Both the position numbers and the translations under genes were made by a program. 64,000 bases of DNA from JBBQYD01 sp942493075 (GTDB lineage Bacteria; Verrucomicrobiota; Verrucomicrobiia; Limisphaerales; UBA8199): assembly GCA_942493075.1 (NCBI GenBank), contig OW818681.1, positions 4,340,001 through 4,404,000 on the forward strand, in the 5' to 3' direction. Under the pieces are notes generated by a model. It ran no database searches, had not been told where the DNA came from, and worked only from the letters and a program-made list of their open reading frames with translations. Numbering within the stretch: position 1 is the stretch's first letter; every line of letters starts with the position of its first letter. This document shows, in pieces, positions 51,953 to 59,631 of this stretch.

Positions 51953-53398
51953 CTACCTTAGCCAGCCTTTCATCACAAAGAAATACAGGCAGGTGACCAT
52001 GCCGGTGCCCACCGCAAAGGTCACCTGCGGCAATGTGAATGGCCATGGATTATCGGCCAGATTCATTCCGAACAGTCCACCAATAACCGCCGGGATGAGG
52101 CCCAGCACGCTGACCACTGCCAGGACGCGCATCACCCGGTTCATTTCAAATGAAACGACGTTAAGGTGCAGTTCGATCAGAGAGAGCACACCTTCGCGAA
52201 TGTTGTTCACAGTTTCATACAGATAATCGGCTCGTTCGGAAAGATCGCGGAAGAATGGCACCTCGATTGGCGTGCCGGGAAGTTTCGAGCGGCCCTCTGC
52301 CAACTCCCTCAGCACACCTCGCAGCCGCCACAGATCGGTTTGTGCCGCGGAAAGTTCTTTCTTCAGGCGGAAAGTGTGTTCGAAGAAGAACTGACGACTC
52401 TCGCGAACAGGCAGGTCCTCCAACTTTCCCAATGCCTGCTCGAACCCGCCCACCAGATTCTCATTGGCATCGAGCACTGTTTTCAAAAACTGGCAGATTA
52501 CCTTTAATGGGAACGGCAGTTTCGTCAATTCCTCCCTGACCGGTGTGGAAATGGATTCGATGAGCTTCGCCTGGCGCTGACAGAAGGTGACCACACTCTT
52601 GCTGCTGGCAAGCAGGAGGAGTCCGTTACGCTCGATTGGGTGATCCGCAGACCGCTCGGGAAGCCAGACGAACAACGAAAGATAACGATCGGTCGTCTCT
52701 ACATGAGGATAAGTGGTGCCCAAAAAATGGGTTGCTATAAAGGCCTTAGAAATACCTGTGGCCTTCTCTAGCTCCGCCAAATTATGGGGACCGACGTTTG
52801 CCAGGTTATACCATTCACATCCCGGATCGGCAGCCCAGCGCACAAACTCCTCCCAGGTGGCGGATCGGCCAACCGCCCCGCTGGCAGGCAGGACCCTAAC
52901 CTGGATCGGTGGTGCAGCCGTCGGCCCAGCAGCGGCTTTCTCCTCCCGCACCATGACGCCGCTGGCGCGCGCGCCCAGGGCCAGCACACGGGCCAACCGG
53001 ATCAATCGTAGGACCGGTGTGGAGCGCAAGGCCTGTGATATTCCCGGCAGCAAAGTAGCAAGCGGCAATAGAATCGTGACCGCATCAATCAGCCTCCACG
53101 GGTTTAGGAGATAGGCACGCTTACGAGTGGCACGTGAGAGCCCCAGAAAGTACTCAGCCCCGAACAATCCCACGATGACCCATTGGCATACCTCCAGAGC
53201 CGCCTCGGCTTTGGCAGACACCGTGAACAGAATCGGTATCAGAGTTAGTGCGGCTGCGAGAATGGCCAGGAACCCGAGGAATACTTCCCCGAGAACGATA
53301 CTGAAGAGCCGGGCACCCGGTGTCGTCATCTGCTTGGAATGAACTTCCATAAATTGCGGTCTGTTGAACACGCGCTGTGCCAATCCCAGAACCGACAA
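51953..53398 (-). CDS. voltage-sensor-like four-helix domain fused to a CorA-type cation channel
   Basis: A 481-residue membrane protein. Residues ~30-145 look like S1-S4 of a voltage sensor: S2 with an acidic residue (FGAEYFLGLSRATRKRAYLL, E82), S3 NPWRLIDAVTILLP (D105), and S4 with regularly spaced arginines (R125, R131, R134, R137 in ALRSTPVLRLIRLARVLALG). Residues ~165-420 form the CorA cytoplasmic domain (YNLANVGPHNLAELEKATG, then a long helical stalk). The C-terminal two helices carry the CorA signature GGLFGMN (~443). The gene is monocistronic, convergent with GH16. Start could also be at residue 17 or 24. See findings. Confidence 0.82.
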   Translation of the reverse strand: MSVLGLAQRVFNRPQFMEVHSKQMTTPGARLFSIVLGEVFLGFLAILAAALTLIPILFTVSAKAEAALEVCQWVIVGLFGAEYFLGLSRATRKRAYLLNPWRLIDAVTILLPLATLLPGISQALRSTPVLRLIRLARVLALGARASGVMVREEKAAAGPTAAPPIQVRVLPASGAVGRSATWEEFVRWAADPGCEWYNLANVGPHNLAELEKATGISKAFIATHFLGTTYPHVETTDRYLSLFVWLPERSADHPIERNGLLLLASSKSVVTFCQRQAKLIESISTPVREELTKLPFPLKVICQFLKTVLDANENLVGGFEQALGKLEDLPVRESRQFFFEHTFRLKKELSAAQTDLWRLRGVLRELAEGRSKLPGTPIEVPFFRDLSERADYLYETVNNIREGVLSLIELHLNVVSFEMNRVMRVLAVVSVLGLIPAVIGGLFGMNLADNPWPFTLPQVTFAVGTGMVTCLYFFVMKGWLR

Positions 53399-53639
53399 TG
53401 GAAAGCCTTAGTTCAAAGGCACTTAAAATGCAATCTCGGCGGCACCACATTTCGCAAACTGCCGTATACGACACCTTTTTGCACATCACCTCAAAATTGC
53501 GTGCAGAATTTGCACCTCAAGTGAGGTTGTGAGATGAAATGGCAAACTACAGACGGTCTATGAACTGCCTTTAACGTTGGTAATTAGACGCTTACGCAAA
53601 TGTAAGACGTTGCTGGCATCGCCGGTGCTAAATGAAAAC

Positions 53640-53662
53640 CCGACCAGCTTTCCCCTGGTCGG
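53640..53662. promoter_or_regulatory. leader hairpin just upstream of the SET-domain gene
   Basis: CCGACCA-gctttcccc-TGGTCGG ends 10 nt before the start codon, where a Shine-Dalgarno sequence would be expected but is not seen. It may affect translation of the SET gene, or mark the transcription-start region. Confidence 0.45.
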
Positions 53663-53672
53663 AACCTAATTG

Positions 53673-54245
53673 ATGAACTCTATTACCTGTGAGCCTCCAG
53701 CGCAGCTCGGCTCACTCCATAGGAACAGCGCAGATATTGCCGCCCTCAAGCGCCAGTTCACCACTGAGCGATACTATTTGAAGACGTGCGAGCTAGGCTT
53801 GGGCGTATTCGCCAATCGTGACATCGGCAAGGGTGAGGTCATTTTAGTTATCGAAGGGCCACCGATCAGTTTTGAAGAAACCAAACGGCGCGGGCCGCGC
53901 GAGTGCATGGCGATCCAGGTGGATCTGAACTCCTATATCGATACTCAGCCGCCGGGTGTTTTTGTGAATCATTCCTGCGCTCCGAACGCGGGCATTAAGC
54001 ATAATCGCTATTTGGTAGCGCTCCGGCGCATTCGCAAGGGAGAAGAAATCGGATATGATTATTCCACCACCATGGAAGAACACTCCTTCACGATGACCTG
54101 CCGTTGTGGAGCCCCCACGTGCAGAGGAGTGGTGAGTGATTTTTCCACGCTGCCGGAGAACCTGCAGCAGTGGTACCTCAATCAAGGTATCGTGATGCGT
54201 TTCATTCGACGTTACAAAATGGCGCAGGCCCAGGCAACCGCCTGA
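53673..54245 (+). CDS. SET-domain protein lysine methyltransferase-like
   Basis: A 190-residue cytoplasmic protein. SET motifs are clear: LGVFANRDIGKGEVILVIEG at the start, VNHSC (residues ~99-103), GEEIGYDYSTT near 124-134, and a post-SET cysteine cluster CRCGAPTCRG. These bind S-adenosylmethionine and the target lysine channel. The targets of bacterial SET enzymes are mostly unknown; they may modify ribosomal or DNA-binding proteins. ATG at 53673 is chosen (TTG at 53670 also in frame). A small unknown gene with a strong ribosome-binding site follows 23 nt later. Confidence 0.9.
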   Translation: MNSITCEPPAQLGSLHRNSADIAALKRQFTTERYYLKTCELGLGVFANRDIGKGEVILVIEGPPISFEETKRRGPRECMAIQVDLNSYIDTQPPGVFVNHSCAPNAGIKHNRYLVALRRIRKGEEIGYDYSTTMEEHSFTMTCRCGAPTCRGVVSDFSTLPENLQQWYLNQGIVMRFIRRYKMAQAQATA

Positions 54246-54268
54246 CTTCCTCACCAAGGAGCCAATTT

Positions 54269-54598
54269 ATGCAAGCAATGCTAGAACTGCTCGTGTCATT
54301 GCATCGGCACGAGCGAACCGTGGAACGCGCGGCGCGCCAGATGAGTCCACTGGAGCGCACCGCCCTGGATACACAACTCGAACTGGTGCGAAGCACGATC
54401 CCAAAATACGTGCTGGATCATTACGATCTGCTCAAGGAATCCGAACCTGTGCTGGATGAATGTCCGGCAGCCCTGGCGATGGCGACTTTGGTATCGGTAT
54501 ATCGTGCCTTGCCTGCCAGGAAACGGAGAACACTGAACTCGTTCTTCGACGTGCCAAGCCGTTATCGGGGACCTTCTCTCGTGGCACAAGCGGCGTAG
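54269..54598 (+). CDS. small helical protein of unknown function linked to the SET gene
   Basis: A 109-residue protein starting at the ATG at 54269, preceded by AAGGAG at a good distance. It is all-helical and charged (LLVSLHRHERTVERAARQMS, ALDTQLELVRSTIPKYVLDH), followed by a basic C-terminus RKRRTLNSFFDVPSRYRGPS. No family is recognised. It probably shares a transcript with the SET gene and could be a partner or substrate; this is inference. Confidence 0.65.
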   Translation: MQAMLELLVSLHRHERTVERAARQMSPLERTALDTQLELVRSTIPKYVLDHYDLLKESEPVLDECPAALAMATLVSVYRALPARKRRTLNSFFDVPSRYRGPSLVAQAA

Positions 54599-54600
54599 AT

Positions 54601-54644
54601 AAGGCTGAGGGATAAAGGCTAAGGGCTGAAGGCAACCTCCCTAC
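54601..54644. repeat. GGCTAAAGGCTGAAGG-type repeat, copy 1
   Basis: AAGGCTGAGGGATAAAGGCT followed by AAGGGCTGAAGGCAACCTCC CTA. A second copy lies at 56337-56375. It opens the gene-free island 54599-56431. Confidence 0.65.
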
Positions 54645-54660
54645 CATCTGCGGATCATCT

Positions 54661-54822
54661 CGTGGAACTTGGAGGGCGGCGAGACGCAGCCCGCGCCTGG
54701 CGCTCCACCGCAAGCCGCCGCGTGAGATCACGCGACGTTCAAGATCAAGTCGATATGCGAATGAACCTTGCTGGTCACCGAAACGATACCTGACCTCGAA
54801 TAAAAGAGCCGAGACGGCTCTT
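54661..54822. repeat. composite repeat: GAGAC-loop hairpins with GCCGCGTGA palindrome
   Basis: 54661-54692 holds CGTGGAACTTGGAGGGCGGC then GAGACGCAGCCC. 54717-54736 is GCCGCGTGA-gat-CACGCGAC. 54804-54822 is AAGAGCC-GAGAC-GGCTCTT, a perfect 7-bp stem. The same motif types occur together at 2961-3065. Confidence 0.7.
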
Positions 54823-55035
54823 CAACTTTGCTGCGCCGTTTACTCTGTCTCTTGACCACGGACAACTCCTGGCTTGGTTTTGTCAGTTTCAGAGGATGCT
54901 TCAGCTCTCTTGCGGGATGCTGCGATTCTCATGCAGGGATGCCAACCGAACCGGAATCAGCAAGCGGGCGGGTAACGGCGATTTCCTGTCCACTTCAGTA
55001 CTGTTTGTAGCCCAACATCGCACAAAATGAATCCG

Positions 55036-55078
55036 GTTTTTTCTGGTTTGCGCCTTGCGGGCGCAAACCAGAAAAAAC
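55036..55078. repeat. large intergenic hairpin, copy 2 (19-bp arms)
   Basis: Perfect arms 55036-55054 and 55060-55078 surround loop TTGCG. The inner part CTGGTTTGCGCC resembles the core of the hairpins at 2638 and 56032. Confidence 0.85.
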
Positions 55079-55135
55079 AGCTTGAACATTAAAAAAACCG
55101 CGAGCTACCAACAGTAAGGTCGAAATGCCTGGCAT

Positions 55136-55204
55136 CAGAAAACTTCCTCTCCTGGTCTGATCTTCCACCTTTGCATCTTGGCGTCTTTGCGTGATTACCT
55201 TTGC
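55136..55204. repeat. ~68-nt direct repeat, copy 1 (GCGTCTTTGCGTGATTAC type)
   Basis: Nearly identical (about 90%) to 56211-56279. It contains CCTCTCCTGGTCTG and TTGGCGTCTTTGCGTGATTA. Shorter related sequences occur at 17211-17238. Confidence 0.8.
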
Positions 55205-55243
55205 AATTCCTCGTTCCCCCTTTTTCCTGCTACTGGTTTGCTT

Positions 55244-55281
55244 TACCCAGGGCGCCGAATTGGCGCCCTTGCTCTGGGCTA
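55244..55281. repeat. TACCC...GGGCTA palindrome family, copy 2
   Basis: Starts TACCCAGGGCGCC and ends CTCTGGGCTA, with an inner GGGCGCC/GGCGCCC stem different from copy 1 at 2710. Confidence 0.7.
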
Positions 55282-55454
55282 TGTAGCAGCTTACCGCTCT
55301 TTCAGGGCTCCAAAAAACACAATGGAACGCGCCCGGTGCGGAGACCGGGCCTACAACACCGAGGCCATGGTATCCTGCTCATAGTTCCGCGTAGGCCTGG
55401 CATGGAGAGCGTGCACGATGACCGAGCAGGATGGATCAACGGATCAGGATCGGG

Positions 55455-55536
55455 GCAACCAGAATGGTTGCCAAAAAGTAGCCGGAGTGTCGTAGCGAAG
55501 CGAAGACCTCCGGTCAGATCCGGATGGAAGCAGCAC
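55455..55536. repeat. GAA-loop hairpin with GTAG and second hairpin (REP-like)
   Basis: GCAACCA-GAA-TGGTTGC (55455-55471) is identical to 1584-1600 and is followed by CAAAAAGTAG, then by an imperfect stem CCGGAG...CTCCGG (about 55482-55513). GTAG before an imperfect palindrome is the standard REP layout. No RAYT transposase gene lies in this window. Confidence 0.65.
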
Positions 55537-55983
55537 CCAGGCCCCGGGGTGCCAGAATCTGGATGGGTAGGGCATTCTCGACGAGGATGCCTGCCCCGCC
55601 CACCTCGGGGCGAGGCCGCCTTACCAAAGCCAAGCAACGCCACCATGCCGTTTGCTCCGCCTCACTAGGCCTCCGACCTCTGGCATCCGCCCCAATCATC
55701 ATCGCTATGACCAAATTGTGGCTATCCGGCCACAAAACAGACGCCAATGCGGCCAACATCCCCGCCACGCTCTGACGCCAATTAGGTCAAGGCTATGACG
55801 GCAAAAAATTCCGTAACACGTAACACGTACGGCGCGGGTGGTCGACTTACTTCGCGCCGCCTGAGGCGCGCCAGGCTTTCACGTGATGAGCTTGACAAAA
55901 CGGTCAGCAAAGGCGAGGGAAAAATCAGACCCTCGACATGCGCAACGGATCTGTTCCCGAGCTCTGAAGGAGCGGCAACCCGG

Positions 55984-56015
55984 TAGCCCAGGCCGCAAGG
56001 CCGTCGCCCTGGGTA
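55984..56015. repeat. TACCC...GGGCTA palindrome family, copy 3 (inverted)
   Basis: Reads TAGCCCAGG...CGCCCTGGGTA, the reverse orientation of copies at 2710 and 55244. A more divergent member, ACCCGGGT...ACCCGGGG, lies at 56112-56141. Confidence 0.65.
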
Positions 56016-56031
56016 CAACGGCATGAAACAA

Positions 56032-56097
56032 CACCAATACTCCCCCTCTGGTTCGGGCGCGTCTGACACGCGCCGAACCAGAGGGGGAGTATTGGTG
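56032..56097. repeat. large intergenic hairpin, copy 3 (~30-bp arms)
   Basis: Arms 56032-56062 and 56068-56097 pair over ~30 bp with a single extra G in the left arm, around loop CTGAC. The inner GGTTCGG(G)CGCGT resembles the cores of the hairpins at 2638 and 55036. Confidence 0.85.
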
Positions 56098-56210
56098 GAA
56101 TTAATCTTGGGACCCGGGTAGCGACTGGCGTCGCAACCCGGGGCTTTGGGACGCAATCCCGTTGGGATCCCGTTGGGATTGGGGAATAACAGGTGGTTAA
56201 AGGCTGGAAT

Positions 56211-56279
56211 TAGAAAACCTCCTCTCCTGGTCTGGTTTTCCACCTTTGCGTCTTCGCGTCTTTGCGTGATTACATTTTT
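56211..56279. repeat. ~68-nt direct repeat, copy 2
   Basis: Partner of 55136-55204; contains TTCGCGTCTTTGCGTGATTA. The GGCTAAAGGCTAAAGG-type repeat, copy 2, follows at 56337-56375. Confidence 0.8.
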
Positions 56280-56375
56280 CTTTTTCCGCGACTCCGTGTG
56301 GCTGTTTTTGTTTACGATCTCGGCGGCCGCTTGAAGAAAGGCTAAAGGCTAAAGGCCGAAACGGTACCTCCCTAA

Positions 56376-56416
56376 AGAAAAAAGCCCCGCTGGAGATGAA
56401 ACTCAAGCGGGGCTAA
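56376..56416 (-). terminator. intrinsic terminator of the mre-rng operon
   Basis: On the minus strand, AGCCCCGCTTGA...AGCGGGGCT is followed by TTTTTTC. It lies 16 nt past the RNase E/G stop codon and ends the cell-shape operon. Confidence 0.92.
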
Positions 56417-56431
56417 AGACTGAATGAAGAC

Positions 56432-58414
56432 CTATGGGTTCGGCCCGGAAGTGGTGGTCCCTGAGGTCACTTCTTCGTTCGTCGTTACGTTCACAATCTT
56501 GAATTGCTCAGCATGCAAATTCGGATCAGCCCGGAACGAGAGCTTGCCGAAGTAGCGCTTCTCCATCTCGATGAGGTGCTTCTCATCCTCGGTGCGCAGG
56601 CGCTCCAGGATGGTCGGATGCACCACAATCCGAAGCTGAAAGTCGGACTCATCACGAGAACGTTTCTTGAGGATCTCACCCAGCTTGCGCTGGATTTCGA
56701 CACTCATAGTCAGGGCGCTCTTGAGCCGTCCGCGGCCTTTGCAGTAAGGACAATCATCATAAACTGCGGCGTTCACGCTTTCTGAATGGCGCTGCCGGGT
56801 CATTTCCATGAGGCCCAACTGGGAGATAGGCAAAACATGAGTCTTGGCCTTATCCCGCCTGAGGCCCTCCTTCATGCGCTGATAGACTGTCTGCTGGTCG
56901 CGGCGGGATTTCATGTCAATGAAGTCGAGCACGATCAGGCCGCCCATGTTGCGCAAACGCAACTGGCGTGCAATTTCGTCCGCGGCCTCGATGTTGACCT
57001 TAAGGATCGTTGATTCCTGGTCCTTGCCACCTTTATGGCGCCCGGTGTTCACATCGATGGCAACGAGGGCCTCCGTTTCATCCACCACGATGTAGCCACC
57101 GCTCTTCAGGTGCACCTGGCGAGAGAAGGTGTTTTCCAATTGGCGCGTGATGTTGAACCGATCGAAAATCGGTTGGGGATCGCTGTATAGCTTCACCTTG
57201 TCGGCGGAACGCCTGGAGATCTTCGCGATCATTTCACGCATGCGGTCGCAGGCCTGCGGACTATCCACCACGATGCGTTCCACATCCTCGGTTAGGAAGT
57301 CACGAACCGTGCGTTCGATCAAATCAGGCTCTTGGAAAACGCAAGTGGCTGGCGGCTGGCTCTTGATCCGATCCTGGATCAGACGCCACTCTTCCAGCAA
57401 CAAGGCAAGGTCGCGCACGAAATAGCGTTTCTGCTGTCCTTCACCTACCGTGCGCATGATCACGCCCATGCCGTCTGGAATGGAGAGTTCGCGCAGAATC
57501 TTTTTCAAGCGCTGACGTTCCTGCTGGTTCTCGATCTTCCGGGAAATACCGCTCTGATCTGAATTGGGCAGCAACACCAGGTAACGACCGGGCAAAACAA
57601 TGTTGGTCGTTACACGTGGCCCTTTGGTGCCGATGGGCCCTTTCGTGACCTGCACAATGATCTCACTACCGGGCGGGTAAACGCGGGGAATATCCTTCTG
57701 AGTGATTTTCGGACGCTCCCGGCGTTTGCCTTCGCGCTCGACGATTTCAACGCCGCTGTCAAAGCTGCTCGGGACGATATCCCAATAGTGCAGGAAGGAG
57801 TTCTTTTCAAAACCGATATCAACAAACGCGGCTTTGAGGCCATCTTCCAGATTCCGCACTTTGCCTTTGAAAATGCTCCCGACGAGGCGCTCTTCGGACG
57901 TGCGCTCGATCGTAAACTCTTCCAACTTTCCTTCTTCGAGCACGCCCACGCGGGTTTCCAGGGTTTCCGCGTTAATGATGACCTCTTTGTGCGCGCGTTT
58001 CACGGGCTTGATCAACCTCTGCACTCGCTTGACGAGGTTGGTGGCCGCGAGCCGGATGCTGTCTAGAAGGCCTTTCGGCTGTTCGGCGACCGGGACCGGG
58101 GTGAACGGTTTATCCTCCTCCACTTCGGCCGGGGTCCCCATGTGTGGCTCGCGGAAATCCTTCTTTCCGGTATCCGCCTGCGCGACCTGGCCGTCTGCGG
58201 GCAACCCTGCAGCGATGTTCTCCGAGCGTTCGATCTCGGTGGCATGACGTCCGTCATACACCTTTTCCTGAAGCAGCGGTTCGTTCAGCGCCTCGGCGCG
58301 AGCCTGGACGGCATCTTTGTCGGGCCGCTGTTGTTGCTGGCCATGTCCCAAGCCGCCGCTGGGGCGGAAACGCATTCCGCCGCGACGGCGTCTGGAAAAA
58401 CTTCTTTCACTCAT
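56432..58414 (-). CDS. rng: ribonuclease E/G family endoribonuclease
   Basis: A 660-residue enzyme for rRNA maturation and mRNA decay. Starting at ATG 58414 gives MSERSFSRRRRGGMRFRPSG, just after rodA; an upstream extension runs into rodA. A basic, disordered N-terminal ~135 residues precede an S1 domain (IFKGKVRNLEDGLKAAFVDI, ~150-235). The catalytic core has VDETEALVAIDVNTGRHKGG (metal Asp) and GLIVLDFIDM (second Asp, ~495). The zinc-link CPYCKGRGR lies near 555. The long N-terminal extension is unusual for RNase G and may be a docking region. Confidence 0.93.
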   Translation of the reverse strand: MSERSFSRRRRGGMRFRPSGGLGHGQQQQRPDKDAVQARAEALNEPLLQEKVYDGRHATEIERSENIAAGLPADGQVAQADTGKKDFREPHMGTPAEVEEDKPFTPVPVAEQPKGLLDSIRLAATNLVKRVQRLIKPVKRAHKEVIINAETLETRVGVLEEGKLEEFTIERTSEERLVGSIFKGKVRNLEDGLKAAFVDIGFEKNSFLHYWDIVPSSFDSGVEIVEREGKRRERPKITQKDIPRVYPPGSEIIVQVTKGPIGTKGPRVTTNIVLPGRYLVLLPNSDQSGISRKIENQQERQRLKKILRELSIPDGMGVIMRTVGEGQQKRYFVRDLALLLEEWRLIQDRIKSQPPATCVFQEPDLIERTVRDFLTEDVERIVVDSPQACDRMREMIAKISRRSADKVKLYSDPQPIFDRFNITRQLENTFSRQVHLKSGGYIVVDETEALVAIDVNTGRHKGGKDQESTILKVNIEAADEIARQLRLRNMGGLIVLDFIDMKSRRDQQTVYQRMKEGLRRDKAKTHVLPISQLGLMEMTRQRHSESVNAAVYDDCPYCKGRGRLKSALTMSVEIQRKLGEILKKRSRDESDFQLRIVVHPTILERLRTEDEKHLIEMEKRYFGKLSFRADPNLHAEQFKIVNVTTNEEVTSGTTTSGPNP

Positions 58415-58416
58415 AA

Positions 58417-59631
58417 TTAGTAGGCCTTTCGATAGATATAGATATTCTGCAACATGCCTATGGCGATTAACGAGCTGAGCACTGATGACCCGCCGTAGCT
58501 GAGCAGCGGCAGTGGCACACCCGTCACAGGCATGAGCCTGATGTTCATGCCGATATTGATGAATATGTGGCTGAAGAGGAGGGTAACGATTCCCACCGCC
58601 ATCGTTTTGCCCAGGCGATCGCGCGCCTGGCCAGCGATTCTTATCCCACAAAACAGTACTACTCCATACAGCGTGAGCACGACTACGCTGCCGACAAAGC
58701 CCTTCTCCTCGGCGATGACGGAGAAGATAAAGTCGTTGTGCGCCACGGCGCGCGGCAGGTATCCCAGAGAATTCTGGGTGCCCTGCTGCAAACCTTTGCC
58801 CATGAGCCCGCCAGAGCCCACGGAGATTAGCGCCTGCCTGACGTTGTGCGAGTCGTCAAACTGCTGCCTGCGCAAGCGCTCGAGATCCGCCTTCGACGCG
58901 TTGGGAAGCGGGGTTGGTGAGATGCCGAAAAAGACCTGCAGCCTGCGCCGCTGATACTCTTCCAGTTTGATTTGCCAATTTGGCGAAGCAAGCAGCACAT
59001 CCGCCAAAAATAAAGCGCCCAGCAAACCCACCACTCCGACCAGGCGCACCAAATAGCGTTGAGGCACTCCGGCTACAAACATCATCACCAGCCCTGCCGG
59101 GATGAAGACCAGCGCCGAACCAAGGTCCGGCTCCTTCATGATCAGAAGAAATGGCAGTGCCATCAGCGAGAGCGACTTCACGAAATTACCTCCCAAACGC
59201 AGCTCATCCGGCGGACGGCTCAAGAAATTCGCCTGCGCCATGATAAATGCCAGCTTCGCAAATTCAGAGGGTTGAAACTGAAAAAATCCGAGGTCAATCC
59301 AACGCCGCGCTCCGAAACGGACGGAACCAATGCCAGGGATCAGCACAGCGATGAGGAGCAGGATGCTGCCCCAGTAAATCACGTATGACCACCGAGCCAA
59401 GGTGCGATAGTCGAGAATACAAGCGCAGGCCCCGGCGATGCTGCCAAGCAGGTACCAGAGGATCTGCCGAAACCAACTCTGCTTGTGCCACGCCGCGACA
59501 GCGGCACTCTCACTGACCATCGTCGCGCTATAGACAAAAATTGCGCCCACGGTCATCAGACCAAGCACAGCACCGATTTGCAGCCGGTCCACTCGGGACT
59601 GGGATTCCTGAAATAAACCAGTGGTGTTCAC
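58417..59631 (-). CDS. rodA: RodA-type peptidoglycan glycosyltransferase (SEDS)
   Basis: A 404-residue protein with about ten membrane helices. It polymerises lipid II during sidewall growth with PBP2. SEDS signatures: LGFFQFQPSEFAKLAFIMAQ, KEPDLGSALVFIPAGL, and the C-terminal VTGVPLPLLSYGGSSVLSSL. The cytoplasmic loop near residues 225-260 is a little longer than usual. Start overlaps mrdA stop by 4 nt; the RNase E/G gene starts 2 nt after its stop. Likely partner of the PBP2 just upstream. Confidence 0.94.
   Translation of the reverse strand: MNTTGLFQESQSRVDRLQIGAVLGLMTVGAIFVYSATMVSESAAVAAWHKQSWFRQILWYLLGSIAGACACILDYRTLARWSYVIYWGSILLLIAVLIPGIGSVRFGARRWIDLGFFQFQPSEFAKLAFIMAQANFLSRPPDELRLGGNFVKSLSLMALPFLLIMKEPDLGSALVFIPAGLVMMFVAGVPQRYLVRLVGVVGLLGALFLADVLLASPNWQIKLEEYQRRRLQVFFGISPTPLPNASKADLERLRRQQFDDSHNVRQALISVGSGGLMGKGLQQGTQNSLGYLPRAVAHNDFIFSVIAEEKGFVGSVVVLTLYGVVLFCGIRIAGQARDRLGKTMAVGIVTLLFSHIFINIGMNIRLMPVTGVPLPLLSYGGSSVLSSLIAIGMLQNIYIYRKAY

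Noticed and set aside
55201..55668. Open frames of 68-155 codons within the repeat island
   Set aside because: They are built from palindromic repeats, which create open frames on both strands.
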